DNA of 64,000 nt from Piezodorus guildinii. Lineage: Eukaryota; Arthropoda; Insecta; Hemiptera; Pentatomidae. This document shows, piece by piece, positions 9,555 to 21,105 of the stretch. Each line of letters starts with the position of its first letter. Position 1 is the stretch's first letter. Made by a program: the position numbers and the translations under genes. The notes below the pieces were generated by a model, which searched no databases, was not told where the DNA came from, and saw only the letters and a list, made by a program, of their open reading frames with translations. The stretch covers positions 152,168,899 through 152,232,898 of the forward strand of contig CM041294.1 in the NCBI GenBank assembly GCA_023052935.1. The letters run 5' to 3'.

Positions 9555-10600
9555 CAGCTGATATTCTAGCACCGTTCTCAATACTTACGCCGATGACACA
9601 TGTCCGTAAGTAATGACCCAACAGTTGAATCACAAACCCTTCAGTCCACATCCGATCTATTGAACAATTGTGTAATAAATAAAGAATTAAAATCAATCCC
9701 AGTAAATCCTATCAAATTACCTTGGACTCCATCTTTACAAGTGTCTTACTTGAAATCCTTACGCTTGGCTGAAACGATAAGAAACTGCACTCAGGTTCCG
9801 CTTACTTTAACACTTCCTCGACAAAAGATCAAAACTCTATTTACTACAAAAAACTCATTTACATAACCATTATCAGACCTATTTGGACCTATGAAATTGA
9901 GCTATGAGGGACCACTAAATTATCAAACTCCTCCCGCATCCAATCTTTGCAATCTAAAATCCTACGAAAAATCCTCAATTTTCCTTTCTTTGTAACTAAT
10001 AAACTCATCCATAGAGTCCTAAATACATAAATAAATAAACTTAGCCCGCAATAGAGACACCTCTTTTAATTCCAGGGATCACTTGTAGCTGGGTGGCTAG
10101 CGTAACAGCCTCCCATGCTAAAGGTCACGGGTTCAAACCCGCAGGTAGTCCTAGGATTTTTTAATGGGAGTAAAAAATCCTTAGTTACGCCGTCCTTCGG
10201 AGGGGACGTTAAAAGGTGGTCCCGAGCCTGTGCGATGTCAGGTACTCGTTAAAGATCCCTATCCTAATAAAACCTGGATAGGCAAAATTTAGGACTTCCA
10301 CTGTAGCATCGTCCGATTAGCCACAGCAGCAAAAAGTGACGTTAAATAAAGAAACAATCTTTTAATTCCAAACTACCTGCCCACTCAAATCTAGTCCATA
10401 TCCTTTTATCTACATCCCTTCTGAATAATCCTCCGAGGCGCCTGAAAATACGATGGCCCCGAGACCTACTTATAAAATAAACTTTGAAGTGATACAACTG
10501 CGTAGTACTATATTACCATGCCTAAATTGTACTTCTGCCACTTTACTTTTTGTATTTGTACTTATAATTATAAAAACCAATTAAATATATATCAAAAAAC
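9555..10600 (+). mobile_element. Jockey-like LINE with internal deletions, split by a SINE
   Basis: Decayed coding begins with acagctgatattctagcacc (the TADI block before the YADD motif), then gccgatgacacatgt (motif C). ESQTLQSTSDL and later the LRKIL-N-PFFVTNKLIH region follow, then the 3' end aatcctccgaggcgcctgaa. The copy is cut at 10075-10357 by a SINE. The LINE is therefore older than the SINE. Confidence 0.75.
10075..10357 (+). mobile_element. tRNA-derived SINE (family B), full copy with 13-bp target duplication
   Basis: The head has an A-box-like tagctgggtggctagcg and a B box gggttcaaacccgca, the internal RNA polymerase III promoter of tRNA-derived SINEs. The body includes aaaggtggtcccgagcctg, gcgatgtcaggtactcgtta and aagatccctatcctaat. 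The tail ends with gttaaataaagaaacaa. The 13-bp sequence tcttttaattcca flanks it at 10062-10074 and 10358-10370. A relative lies at 52045-52265 in the same orientation. Confidence 0.85.
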
Positions 10601-10837
10601 GATGGAATGTTGCTTGTTTCTACAAATGGTTACTTAATCTTGGTAATGCATTGAGTTCCTGGATTCAAGTCTGATCGTAGAACAATATTTATAGTGACTG
10701 GTGGTAGAACGTGATATTAGTAAAATCACCTCCTTGCACGAACGTTGTCCTAGCATCAGAACTGAGTTTACCTGACTATAACTATAAATCTTGACTATTA
10801 CTTAAGAGAAATCGAGCTTTGGGTTTTGGATTTATTT

Positions 10838-11247
10838 TTTTATTATTTATTTATAGTAAATTACAACTGTATTAAATAATACAATAAGTAAATATGTAGA
10901 ATGAAAAAAAAAAGTCATGAAAATGTCTTGAGAGAGAACTACCCAGTGGTAGCAATTCACTAACTATTTTAAGACATAGGTCTCGAGCATTTCTTCAGTC
11001 GCCTGGAGGTTATCAGGATATTGAGGAGATAAATTACGGACAAGTGGGTTTGTATGGATAGGGAGTGGAGTATCTATCACAGGCTATGTCTGCAATAAAT
11101 GGGATGTTTAGATCATTATGGAGGAGTTGATTTGTGACAAAATAAGGAGCATTCAGGATTTTGCGAAGGATTTTGGATTGTAAGGACTGGATGTGGGTAG
11201 GAATTAGATGGTTTCGTGAGGCCAAAGCTCGATTCCATATGTTTGGA
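10838..11247 (-). mobile_element. Jockey-like LINE 3' end
   Basis: The reverse strand carries the 3' untranslated region (ttacaactgtatta...), then the decayed C-terminal coding region, including a 63-codon piece IQSLQSKILRKILNAPYF. It is truncated at both the coding 5' side and the start. Confidence 0.75.
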
Positions 11248-11757
11248 TTTATAATAATAATTATTTTTACTACTATAAATTATTTTATATTCCTTTTATT
11301 AAGCTAGAGATCTAAGATACTCATGTTTCCAACTGGAATAATCACCCTTAGCTTGATAGAAGTTACCGTAATCCTGCTGCTAAAGCCGCCGGAGCTCAGC
11401 AAACGAAAGCCGACCGATCATTGGGAGAGAATAATGACGAGAATAATGAAGATCGTTAGTGCTGGGTCATTAGTGATGGGCAGCTCATTACACCTTTAGA
11501 TCCGATTAATGCCCTCCAACGGCTCTAAATGCCCCGGTGAAAAAGTACATTAGCGAAAACAGGCTCTTTAAGTAATTTCATTTCTCGCCTCTTTTAGCCA
11601 ACTGCCTTGGATTCTGCAGTTTGGAGGAATTTCTACGAGCTGAATTAAGTTGTTCGCCTTTAAAACCCTCCTTATTTTAAAATTTATTATTATTAATTTA
11701 TGACCCCTCTACCACTGTGGATCATGGGCGGTTAGACTTAAAATATATGGTCTATTA
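11248..11757. other. No gene seen
   Basis: Mixed-composition unique sequence. No open frame longer than 60 codons and no recognised repeat. Confidence 0.4.
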
Positions 11758-11759
11758 TA

Positions 11760-12681
11760 TTGGGTTGTTTCACATGAAATGTCCGTTTTTATAGTTTCTG
11801 AAATACATAAATGATTTCGCAGGTCTCTGTTGTTTTCTTCCGAATGTTTACATATTTAAAGTAAACAGTTAATAATCCTCTACCTTTGTATTATAAACAT
11901 TAGCTTCCCAATCAATTACCCACTTTTTAGTATACCTCCAAATATGTATATGGAAACACGCGTTTTTCGAATAATATTTTTGTACGAGTTTAAACTCGGC
12001 CATTCAGCAGCTGAGGCCGCTAGAAATATTTGCAAGGCTTTTGGGAAAGAGAGTGTTAATGAACGGACCATTCGCCATTGGTTTGCTAGGTTTTCAGCTG
12101 GAGATCCTACTTAGAAAACTTTCCCGGAGGAAGACCTCCGTCCGTAATAGACAACGATGTCCTCAAACATACAGTAAAAGGAAACCCCTACCAAACAGTT
12201 AAAGGACTCTCAGCACAACTAAATGCAAATTCATCTACCGTTTCCAGACATTTAAAATGTATTGGGAAAGTAAAAAAGCTCGATATATGGGTACCTCATG
12301 ATCTCACTGAGCGGCAGCAAGACCCATGTTTCTAAACATACCGTGCAAAAATTGAAAGAACTGGGCTACGAAGTTCTTCCGCACCCACCATATTCTCCAG
12401 ACTTGTCTCCAACAGATTAGCACCTGTTCAGGAATTTAGACAACTTCGTCAAAGGAAAACTTTTTTAAAATGATGATCAAGTGAAAAGTGCGTTTTCAGA
12501 TTTTGTTTCACTTCAAAGCTCAGAGTTCTTCAGTTCGAGGATAAAAAAGTTGGTGTCACGTTGAGAAAAATGTGTATAAAAAGAAGATAAATACTTCTAA
12601 TAAAATTATCTTGTTTTCATATCGTATTTTTAATAAAAATTCTTTACATTGAAAACGGACATTTCATGTGACACAACCCAA
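11760..12681 (+). mobile_element. Internally deleted mariner, copy 1
   Basis: The element is 922 bp, with inverted ends ttgggttgtttcacatgaaa / its complement and TA on both sides (11758-11759, 12682-12683). Inside is a decayed mariner transposase: the HTH part (KLGHSAAEAARNICKAFG, NERTIRHWFARFSAG), then LKCIGKVKKLD-W-PHDLTER. At about 12320 it jumps straight to VSKHTVQKLKELGYEVLPHP and the C-terminal DYH-like block, where the catalytic position is TAG. The middle, with the first two catalytic aspartates, is missing. The same junction occurs in three other copies. Confidence 0.88.
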
Positions 12682-12880
12682 TAGTATAGACTTATTTTTA
12701 AATATTTGAAGAGGATAGTGACTTGGTTTTCATCATGTTTTAGAATTTCTTTTAATTTATTATCCATTGTTAGTTCTAATCTCAATTTACTGGAAATTGA
12801 ACAATCTGCAAATACATGTTTCACTGTCCTTATTGTGTTACATCTGGTTCAAGTTAGGGCTTCCAGTCCTCGCAGGAGGC
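12630..12880 (-). pseudogene. LINE C-terminal zinc-finger-like fragment
   Basis: The minus strand encodes CNTIRTVKHVFADCSISSKL, then RLEL and ILFKYLKI. The C...T-KHVF-DC pattern resembles the cysteine-histidine motif at the end of I/Jockey-type LINE ORF2. Upstream on the same strand (to about 13150) is probably the same element, but it is too decayed to read. It partly underlies the right end of mariner copy 1. Confidence 0.45.
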
Positions 12881-13290
12881 AGCCGTAGGAGAATTCACGA
12901 TGTCATATTCGGAGGCTGCAGAGGATCACATCTCTCCTTGACTTCCTATAGGAAGTCTTACTAAAAAGATATTTGCATAAATTCTGCAACCATAGGTGCA
13001 CCTACAGACTCTTGAAAAACATACTTTTCAAGCTTCCCTCTTTTATTAATTGTTTCAGTACTTGGCCTGAAAAAGATATGTTTTTATCAGGAAACATAAA
13101 TTTGATGGCGTTTAAGACATTTACTTCATTTATTTTACAAAGGTCAAGAGTTCATTAGCTATACCTTTGTGAAATTCTGAATCATACTATGTTTTGAGAT
13201 GCAATTTTAAGTGAAGGATATTTATATATTTGTCTTTCTTCCTGTTAAAAGAGGCTTTATTGGCCTAGAGTGCTAAAGCTATAGCAACTT

Positions 13291-13526
13291 TTTTTTTTTT
13301 TTTTTCATCCCTACATCGCCTTTGAAGGTAATACGGGGGTTCCTCGGGCTAGAGGGTTAGGACGGAGCATAAATGGCTTAATAAAAGCTCTTCTCACCCC
13401 AGCACCGAGTTGCGAACTATTGTTTCTAATTCTTTGGTCTCAAGTTTTGATGATCCGTAGTTGCTTGGCAAAGCTAATTCGAAGCAACTCGCGCTAACCA
13501 ACTCAGCCATCCCGCCCCCCGAAGCT
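13291..13526 (-). mobile_element. tRNA-derived SINE (family D) with 20-bp target duplication
   Basis: In reverse the element starts cgggatggctgagttggtta, an A-box-like tRNA head. It ends in poly(A), seen here as poly(T) at 13291-13305. tgctaaagct(a/g)tagcaactt flanks it at 13271-13290 and 13527-13546 with one mismatch. It has split the first X segment, so it is younger than X. Confidence 0.8.
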
Positions 13527-13682
13527 GCTAAAGCTGTAGCAACTTAGAATAAACATGCTAATTCGATGCCGGCTTGAGCTTGTTTACAGATATTTATTGT
13601 CTGTTCCACGGAATGAATTTTATAACTTCCCAGTTGAATGATAATACGTCTTTTTCGCTTTAAATGGAGTTTAGGAATACAC

Positions 13683-13714
<32 letters not shown>

Positions 13715-14035
13715 TTATGAAAATCCTGTAGTTAAAGTATGTGATATACCTCAACGTGACAGTCCGCATTAGCGAATATATCCGATGATCACTGCCAGAG
13801 CTACAGTTGTAAAATTCAGTTTCAAGTAAAGTTACAGTTTCAATTATTCGGTTTATTTAGCAGCTATCCTCTGCCTAAAAGTAATATAAAGTAAAGTTAA
13901 ATGAATAAAGGATCAATCGATTTAAATCATTTACTTGCCGTAAAAACTATATGTTTACGTTTTTGTCAACTTAGTGATCACGGTGTAAATCGACTGATAT
14001 TAATAAAACAAAATATATTTTTTAATAAATTTAAA

Positions 14036-14926
14036 AATTTGGTGCGGGCTACTCACGACTTTCACTTACCTCCATTTTTAAAATCAATGTAAGAATTTTC
14101 AAATACAGTTACAGACAAAAATACGTGAAACTATTAAAGAATTAATTAAATTGAATTTATATAGAAACACGTGTTTTATAAAAAAATCTAATATATTGTT
14201 ATCAAAATAATTAGTTAGTTTTATCTTCTTTTCATCAGTCTCTGTTAACTTTTAAAAGCTTGAGTATAAGATAATATTTTTTCTAAAATCTTTAGCTTTC
14301 CAACGGTATATCATACGTGTATATTACTGCTCTTGTGTTAAAAAACAAAAAAAATCCTTTAAAAATATATTTTTTCAGTTTTTTCTGTTAGTTGGGTATC
14401 GAATTCATTCAATTTATATATTTAAATGTTTTTCATCAGTGGTAACAAGATAATATAGTTATTTTTATAGAATCAACAAAATTAAAGGTACTTTAGAGAA
14501 AGAAAATTTAAAATATCGGCATTTAAGCCCTGTCAGACCATTTTAATCAGAATCAAACCCACATTTTATTAAAGCCTATTAAATTTTACATCGATATAGC
14601 GAGTTTAATCAAAATCGTCAGAACTGTTCTCGAGAAAATCGAAAAAAGTGCAAAATGCATGGTATAAAGTTGCTCTTCTGGTAAGCTCATTTTGATGAAA
14701 AAGGTTTTGTAACATCTTGGGCGTATATTTGTCTTAAATATGAAATTTCAGTTTCAAAGGACTTATTGTTTCCGCCCGGGAGTTACCACACACACACACA
14801 CACACACAGACTTGGTTGTTTGGACTCAGGGGACCCTAAAATATGTATTTTCGTTGAAAACTGGAATTCGAAAATTTTCAAGATCGCAATACTTTCCCTT
14901 ACTATATATATTAAGTAAAAGTAAAA
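14036..14926 (-). mobile_element. Family E copy 1, full length
   Basis: It begins tggtgcgggctactcacgac and runs through actttcacttacc, the (CA)n stretch near 14789-14808 and gaattcgaaaattttcaaga, ending with cttactatatatattaagta (palindrome slightly decayed). It is the first E of the [E-W-X] duplication. See the copy at 25729 for the family description. Confidence 0.85.
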
Positions 14927-15316
14927 ATACTGTTGATTCCTAAAAGCATATTAAGGTCCATAAAAGGTGCAGCTACTCTAAAAAAACTTAATTTTCAAGG
15001 TATATTTTTCCCTTTTGTTAATTAAAGGGAGAGTACTTACCCTGAAGATTCTCTTCCCACCATGTGTTAAGAGTATCATCATTTCATTTTTAATGTAGGA
15101 TATTTATATATTTTTCTTGCTTGTAAAAAAAAGGCTTTAGTGGCCAAAAGCTGTAGCAGCTTGGAGTAAACATGCTGGTTTAAAGCGGGCCTGAGCTTGT
15201 TTACAGATATTTATTTTCAGTTTCACAGAATGAATTTTTAACTTCCCAGTTGAATGATAATACGTCTTGTTCGCTTTAAATGGAGTTTAGAAAAAGCATT
15301 AAATAAATTTTTAAAA

Positions 15317-15666
15317 ATCTGGTGCGGGCAACACACGAATTTCACTTACCTCCATTTTTTAAATCAATGAAAGAATTTTCAAATACAGTTAGATAAATGC
15401 ATGGTATAAAGTGCCTCTTCTGGTAAGCTCATTTTGATGAAAAAGGGTTTGTAACGTCTCGGTCATATATTTTTCTTAAGTATGAAATTTCAGTTTCATA
15501 GGACTTACCGTTTTCGCCCGGGATTTACCACACACAAACCTTTTTGCGGGACTTGGTTATTTGGACCCAGGGGACCCTAAAATGTGTATTTCCGTTGAAA
15601 ACTGGAATTCGAAAATTTTCACAATCGCAATACTTTCCCTTACTATATATAGTAAGTGAAAGTAAA
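15317..15666 (-). mobile_element. Family E copy 2, internally deleted
   Basis: Both ends are present (tctggtgcgggcaacacacg; cttactatatatagtaag at about 15640-15657), but about 540 internal bases are missing. It is the second unit of the tandem block. Confidence 0.85.
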
Positions 15667-16230
15667 ATACTGGTGATTCCTAAAAGCATATTAAGGTCCA
15701 TTAAAGGTGCAGCTACTCTAAAAAACATAATTTTCAAGGTATATTTTCCCCTTCTATTAATTAGTAAGGGAGAGTACTTACCCTGAAGATTCTTTTCCCA
15801 CCATGTTTTGAGAGTATCATTTCGTTTTAAATGTAGGATATTCATATATTTTTCTTGCTTGTAAAAAAAAGGCTTTAGTGGCCAAGAGTGTTAAAGCTGT
15901 AGCAGCTTGGAGTAAACATGCTGGTTTAAAGCCGGCCTGAGCTTGTTTACAGATATTTATTGTCGGTCCCACGGAATGAATTTTTAACATCCCACTTGAA
16001 TGATAATACGTCTTGTTAGCTTTAAATGGAGTTTAGAAATGAGCATTAAATAAATTTAAAAAAAAGTTAGAGTTAAATGATGTGATATACCTCAATGTGA
16101 CAGTCGACATTAGCCGAAATGACATCATCTTTACAGAATTAGTGAATATATACGATGATGACTGGGCGAGCTACAACTTGTAAACTTGTAAGTTATCGTC
16201 CCAATTAGTCAGTTTATTTAGCACCTATCT

Positions 16231-16689
16231 CCGCTGCCTCTTCGTTAGCAGCTTGGGAATAACGAGCACCTCCGGTCGGTCTTGGAGGAAAAAAGAAGCC
16301 GAAGGTTCGATGCCGACCCCATTATGGGAGCTATAAAGGTGTAGGCATTTATTAATGGGCGACACCGCTCCGCCAACTCCCCTCTTTATAGAAAGCCTTA
16401 ATTTATCGCTTCCACTTAATATGAATATTCTGAGTAATCCTTCTTTACGTTTATATTTTTTTAACTTCCTTGCTCTCCCGATCAGTTTTTAATGACATTT
16501 TTTTATTAAATAAATACTTTTAAGGTGTTGTAGAGAATTCATTAAAGATAATAGACATTGCGCCCACTACCAGAGCAAAACCGTCGGCAGTAATCATGTT
16601 ATTTCTCCTGGTTTTGCAATGACACACCGTAGAAAACCACTCAATATAACAAAAATAATTGTTTTTGTTCGCAATTCTATGTTTGGTTT
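16231..16689. other. No gene seen
   Basis: Unique-looking sequence. Around 16290-16340 a stretch resembling the RTE-like 3' end (gccgaaggttcgatgccga) is present but too short to call. Confidence 0.35.
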
Positions 16690-17035
16690 ATTATTATCAA
16701 TAACGAACCTTTGTAATCAACAATAAAAATTACTCCCTCTCCCCTTAAAAGTTCATAGCTTACGTTTCAAGGCACGTAGAATCCGAATAACATATAAAAA
16801 AAAAATCCGTTAGTCCAATGTTTAAATAAATAAATACCAAATATTTTGTTAGTTCTATTCGATAGAGAATTCAGTTTCTACAAAACAAAAAAAGAATTAT
16901 TGAATTAGTTTAAAAATAGCAGAGATATGGCATTTTGATATTGCTGAGCAATGGTGATAGACCATTTTCTTGTGAATTATTTATTGCTTTTCATATTTGC
17001 TAATTGCCTTTAAACATATATATAAACAGTTATTT
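16690..17035 (-). repeat. Dispersed repeat Q, copy 2
   Basis: The reverse complement matches copy 1: ggcaattagcaaatatgaaa near the right side and ttcggattctacgtgccttg near the left. Confidence 0.6.
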
Positions 17036-18030
17036 AAAAATAATAAATTATTATTTCCATTCCAATTTTCATCCGGTTTTTATAGTCATGTCATACTGTT
17101 TGGAATATATTTTTTCTTAAGTATTTATATTTATAAAAACGTATTTAGTTTTTGGGTTGTAAAATAATTCTATAACGTTCACTAAAAACTTCATATTCTT
17201 TTTAAAAAATTTAATCAATTATATGGTATTTATACGAGTTATAAATTATATTATATACCAGTTACAAGCCCCACCGGCACCAAGACGCTAAATCGTAATT
17301 ATTTTATTTCAATTTTTTGGTCTTTTGAATGCTGGGCAACTTAAGCTAACCCACTCAGCCAGCCATCCAGAATCCAACAAAAGATTTTAATACATAAAAA
17401 AGCTACCAATGTACAACAATCTACTCGTCCCTAACGAAAAACCTGCTTCGATGGAATGTAAGATGGACTTTATCCTTTTAATACCATTTGATTATATTGA
17501 TGATATACAAACTAGTTTTATGAACCCGTTATTTCGCAACAATTGCAAATTACATACGAAATAACATGAATGACTTGTTGAAGAGTATGCCAGGGACAAT
17601 GGGCTGTTTCCTTCCGCGTTGGGTAATATTTACAAATGCGATAATAACCGCCGGGACGGAAGGAAAATTAAAAAACGCTTACAACAAAAGAGCAGGAGAG
17701 TCCATTGAGGTTGTGAATGGGGAGGAAGCCGAAGCGACTGCTGGGAGGACAAACAGGAAGCCGCGGGACAACAGGATCTCAGCTCCAGGATAGAGGTCCT
17801 GCGCTTCCTGGAAGGCGCTTAAGCTCTGATCTAGTTCCTATCTCTCTGATCCTGTCTCTCCATATCTAGGATATTGGCCTAGAACAGGATCAGCTGCTTG
17901 TAGATCTCTTTCGAAATCAGTTATTATTCAACGTCTTGGGAAGCGTGCTTTGGGAACTATATTACTGTTCTGCGGTTAACGAGTCAATAAATTATTAGAG
18001 GCTCACCCAGCCTCTTGTAAGTAGATACGT
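17036..18030. other. No recognised gene; one unassigned ORF
   Basis: Mostly AT-rich. A 75-codon plus-strand frame at 17566-17793 lies in a GC-richer patch (about 17570-17900) and has a charged, low-complexity composition. I recognise no family. Confidence 0.35.
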
Positions 18031-18075
18031 AAAATCTAGTGCGCGCAACCCACTACTTTCACTTACCTCCGTTGT

Positions 18076-18078
<3 letters not shown>
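18031..18078 (-). repeat. Family E end fragment (copy 3)
   Basis: tctagtgcgcgcaacccact and ctttcacttacctccgttgt are the terminal bases of family E; the sequence then passes into a (TA)n run. Confidence 0.65.

Positions 18079-18158
<80 letters not shown>
18079..18158. repeat. (TA)n microsatellite
   Basis: About 75 bases of nearly pure TA between the E fragment and a Jockey 3' end. Confidence 0.95.
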
Positions 18159-18162
<4 letters not shown>

Positions 18163-18167
18163 TAAAA

Positions 18168-19400
18168 ATTTACAACTGTATATTATAATAGGGAAGCCCG
18201 TGGCTGAGTGGCTAGCACTCTAGTCTCTCATGCTACAGGTTGTGAGTTCGAACCCCAGTCCCGGCGGGGCTTTTATAAGGATGTAATTAAATGGGGATTC
18301 ACTCACAGCTTCTCCTTCGGGTTTGTGATTTGTGGTTTGTGAAGCCTCACTACGTATTGCATCGAGAAACGCGAGTATAATCTCCCAAGAGATCACACCG
18401 ACAGGCCGAGGGCCTGCACGGCCTGTCGCGCCACTGAAAAAAAAAAATTATAATAAATAAGTAAATGTGCTAGTTAATGATAAAATACACGAAAACACTT
18501 ATAGAAAAACTGCCTTTTGGCAGTGCTCTAGCAGTCAATCTAAACTGAGGTCTCGAGGCCATAATCTTTTCAGACGCTTAGGAGGGTTATCAGGGATCGA
18601 AGAGAATAGAAACTATTGAGTTAGAGTGGGAATGGAGTTTCTAATGGCTGGATTCATATCTGGTTCGGGATAAAACAGTAACATAGGGAACAGAACTAGG
18701 TCTTTGTGGATGAGTTTATTTGTGACAAAGTAACGAACGTTGAGGATTTTACGAAGGATTTTGGATTGTAAGGATTGGATACGAGAGGAGATTGATGGTT
18801 TAGTAGAGCCCCAAAGCTCATTCCTTAAGTCCAGATAGGTCTTATAATAGTCATGTAGATGAGCATTTTGTAGTCAAGAAGAATGTTTGGCCGTTTGTCT
18901 AGGAAGTGTTGACTTAGCCGAAAACAGCGAGCTGTTTCTTGTCGTTTCAGTCTTTTATAAGGGTTCAAAGTCTGACATCTGTCAAAATGCAGTGCTAGAT
19001 ATCGGAACTGTTTAACTGGGACAAGTTGAATGTTATTGAACGATGTTACGTCGAAGGGTAAGGGTTATTGGATGGAATTTGTTGGAATCTATTTTTATTC
19101 TTTAGTTGTGACACCATATTTTTAAGTCTTTCATGTGCGATTGAAGAGTATGATAGGCAATAAATGAATCATTATGAACTGATAACACGCAGGTGTCATC
19201 AGCATAGGTAAAAAGTAAAGTGTTAGGATGGGTTGGACTGCGTAAAGAATGGGTCCCAGAATACTGCCTTGAGGAACACCATCAGACTGAATAGAAAGGG
19301 ATGAGTAGGAACTATTGTGATTCGTTCTTAAAATAAATTTAAGAACTTTCCAAAAAAGTTTTTTCATCACTCTCCGTTGATAGCCTTGTAGAGGAGATAA
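18168..19400 (-). mobile_element. Jockey-like LINE with a SINE in its 3' untranslated region
   Basis: In reverse it runs from decayed RT motifs to the 3' end. Readable pieces include the NHNSSYSSLSIQSDGVPQGS block (RT motif B) at 19131-19370 and the 3' tail ending at ttacaactgtatattataat. A SINE interrupts it at 18191-18446. It continues left to right through ggtctcgaggccataa and ggattttacgaaggat. It is truncated near 19400 after the DKAFD-type region. Confidence 0.8.
18191..18446 (+). mobile_element. tRNA-derived SINE (family A), copy 1
   Basis: The head gcccgtggctgagtggctag (A box) and gagttcgaaccccagtcccg (B box) give a class-II tRNA-like pol III promoter. The body ends ggcctgcacggcctgtcgcg followed by poly(A). 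attataata flanks it at 18182-18190 and 18447-18455. Compared with the copy at 50674, about 40-50 bases are missing in the middle. Confidence 0.85.
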
Positions 19401-19468
19401 TCGCCGATAATAACGGTATCGATAGCATATTCCTAATTAATTTTTACGTTTATAAAATTTAATAAATA

Positions 19469-19719
19469 AATCTTTCCATGACAAATTTCACTCCCACTCT
19501 AACCCACTAGTTTCAATCCTTGCTCCTCTTCCTTTCTGACAATCCTCCGAGGCTTCATAAAAGAAGATGGCCCCGAGACCTTCTAGTTTAGCATAGTTTT
19601 TGGAGAGCTAATAATGGGTAGTATTTCTACACGTAAATCATGACAGTTTATCTTGTATCACATTTACTAAATGTATATTGTTATACAGTTGTAAATATCA
19701 ATAAATAAATTTAAAACAA

Positions 19720-19720
<1 letters not shown>
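19469..19720 (+). mobile_element. Jockey-like LINE 3' end, short
   Basis: cactagtttcaatccttgct, tgacaatcctccgaggct and the 3' tail ending in aataaataaatttaaaaca. Severely 5'-truncated. A (TA)n run follows at about 19725-19754. Confidence 0.8.
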
Positions 19721-19763
<43 letters not shown>

Positions 19764-19800
19764 CTTGTTACAATCATGCTTCAAAAACATTAATATTTAA

Positions 19801-20636
19801 GTACACTTACACTTGCCTCTGTTTATAAAATCGATTAAAGAATTTTTAAATACAGTTAGAGATAAAAATGAGTGAAACCATTAAAGAATTAATTAAATTG
19901 AATTTCTATAGAAATATGTGTTTTATTAAAAAATCTATTATATTATTGTCTAAAATAATCAGCTATTTTTATCGGATTTTCATCACTGTTTATTAAAGTT
20001 TACAAGCTTGTCTATAAGATAATAATTTTTCAAAAATCTTTAGCTTTCCAACGATATATTATACGTATATACTTATGTTCAAAACCAAAAAAAATTTTAA
20101 AAATATTATTTTAATTTTATCCTTTAGTTGTTCATCAAATTCGCTCAACTTGCATATTTAGATCTTAGTTATCAATGCCAACAAAATAATATAGTTATTT
20201 TTATAGAAGGTACTTTAGAAGAAGAAAATATCGGCATTTAAGCCTGTCATACTATTTTAATCAGAATGAAGCCTACATGATTTTAAAGCCAAATGAATTT
20301 TACATCGATATAGGGAGTTAATCAAAATTGTTAGCGTCGTTTTTGAGAAAATCGTAAAAAGGCACAATATACATGGTATAATGTTGATCTTTCGGTCAGG
20401 TGATTTTGATGAAAAAATTCTGTAACATCTCGGGCGTATAGTTGTCTTAAATATGAAATTTCATTTTAATAGGAATTTTCGTTTTCGCCCAGGAGTTACC
20501 ACACACACAGACCTTTTTGTGGGACTTGGTTTTTTCGAGTCAGGGGACCCTAAAACGTGAATTTCAGTTAAAAATTTTCACAATCGCAATACTTTCCCTT
20601 ACTGTATATTCCATATATAGGTAAGTGAAAGTAAAA
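19801..20636 (-). mobile_element. Family E copy 4, diverged
   Basis: Full length with changed ends (gtacacttacacttgcctct at left; atataggtaagtgaaagtaa at right). The internal microsatellite has shrunk to cacacacaca near 20501. Confidence 0.8.
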
Positions 20637-20639
20637 TCA

Positions 20640-21105
20640 ATTATTCTGCTTGGCATGTGACCCACTCCTGCCTCGATGTTCATTGAAGAAGTTTCGACCC
20701 AAGATGAGTCAAATAGAGTTCGCTGGACCACGCGAACGGTTTGGCAGCCGGTTGTTGACTCTGGCTGCTTTCCAATGGCCCTTGTTGATGTTTACGGCCG
20801 AGGCTGTTACTAGTCTCGAGAAACCTTGGTTTGGTCATGAATGAGGTGAAGGTTCCTCACTGCTCAGTGCTAATAGTAACGCCAATCATCTCACGGTCTT
20901 GTCGGGTACTTCGAATTATAAGTGCACGTGCGTGCCTTGTAGTTGTTCTATCGTAGAACGACATATTTCCGGATTATAGGGTTTTTCGATTCATTTGTGG
21001 ACATGTCCAAATAATCAGGGCTTAAGTTGTTTGACAAGAAACAGCTCGTAGATATCGTTTAATATAACCTTTTTTTGACAAACGCTCGAATATTCCCACA
21101 TACTA
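20640..21105. other. Unassigned, GC-richer stretch
   Basis: The first 250 bases have higher GC than the surroundings and contain a 64-codon plus-strand frame (20650-20844). I recognise no protein family, splice structure or repeat. Confidence 0.35.

Larger units (their letters stand above)
13190..16230. repeat. Local array of repeat units X, Y, W with family E copies
   Basis: Segment X (tgtttacagatatttatt...cttcccagttgaatgataat...ggagtttag) occurs three times: 13190-13690, 15090-15316 and 15825-16065. Segment Y (gatatacctcaa-gtgacagtc...) follows the first and third, at about 13735-13880 and 16080-16230. Segment W (agcatattaaggtcca-taaa...) occurs at about 14945-15090 and 15685-15825. The block [E-W-X] is thus tandemly duplicated (14036-15316 and 15317-16065). 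The second unit is shorter because its E copy lost about 540 bases. Confidence 0.75.

Noticed and set aside
16290..16340. Additional RTE-like 3' end
   Set aside because: Only about 20 bases resemble the family end (gaaggttcgatgccga), without tail or coding.
18181..18270. Functional tRNA gene (clear A and B boxes)
   Set aside because: The acceptor and anticodon arms do not close into a standard tRNA, and the sequence continues into a SINE body with poly(A) and a target duplication. The same holds for 10081, 36893, 39905 and 50679.
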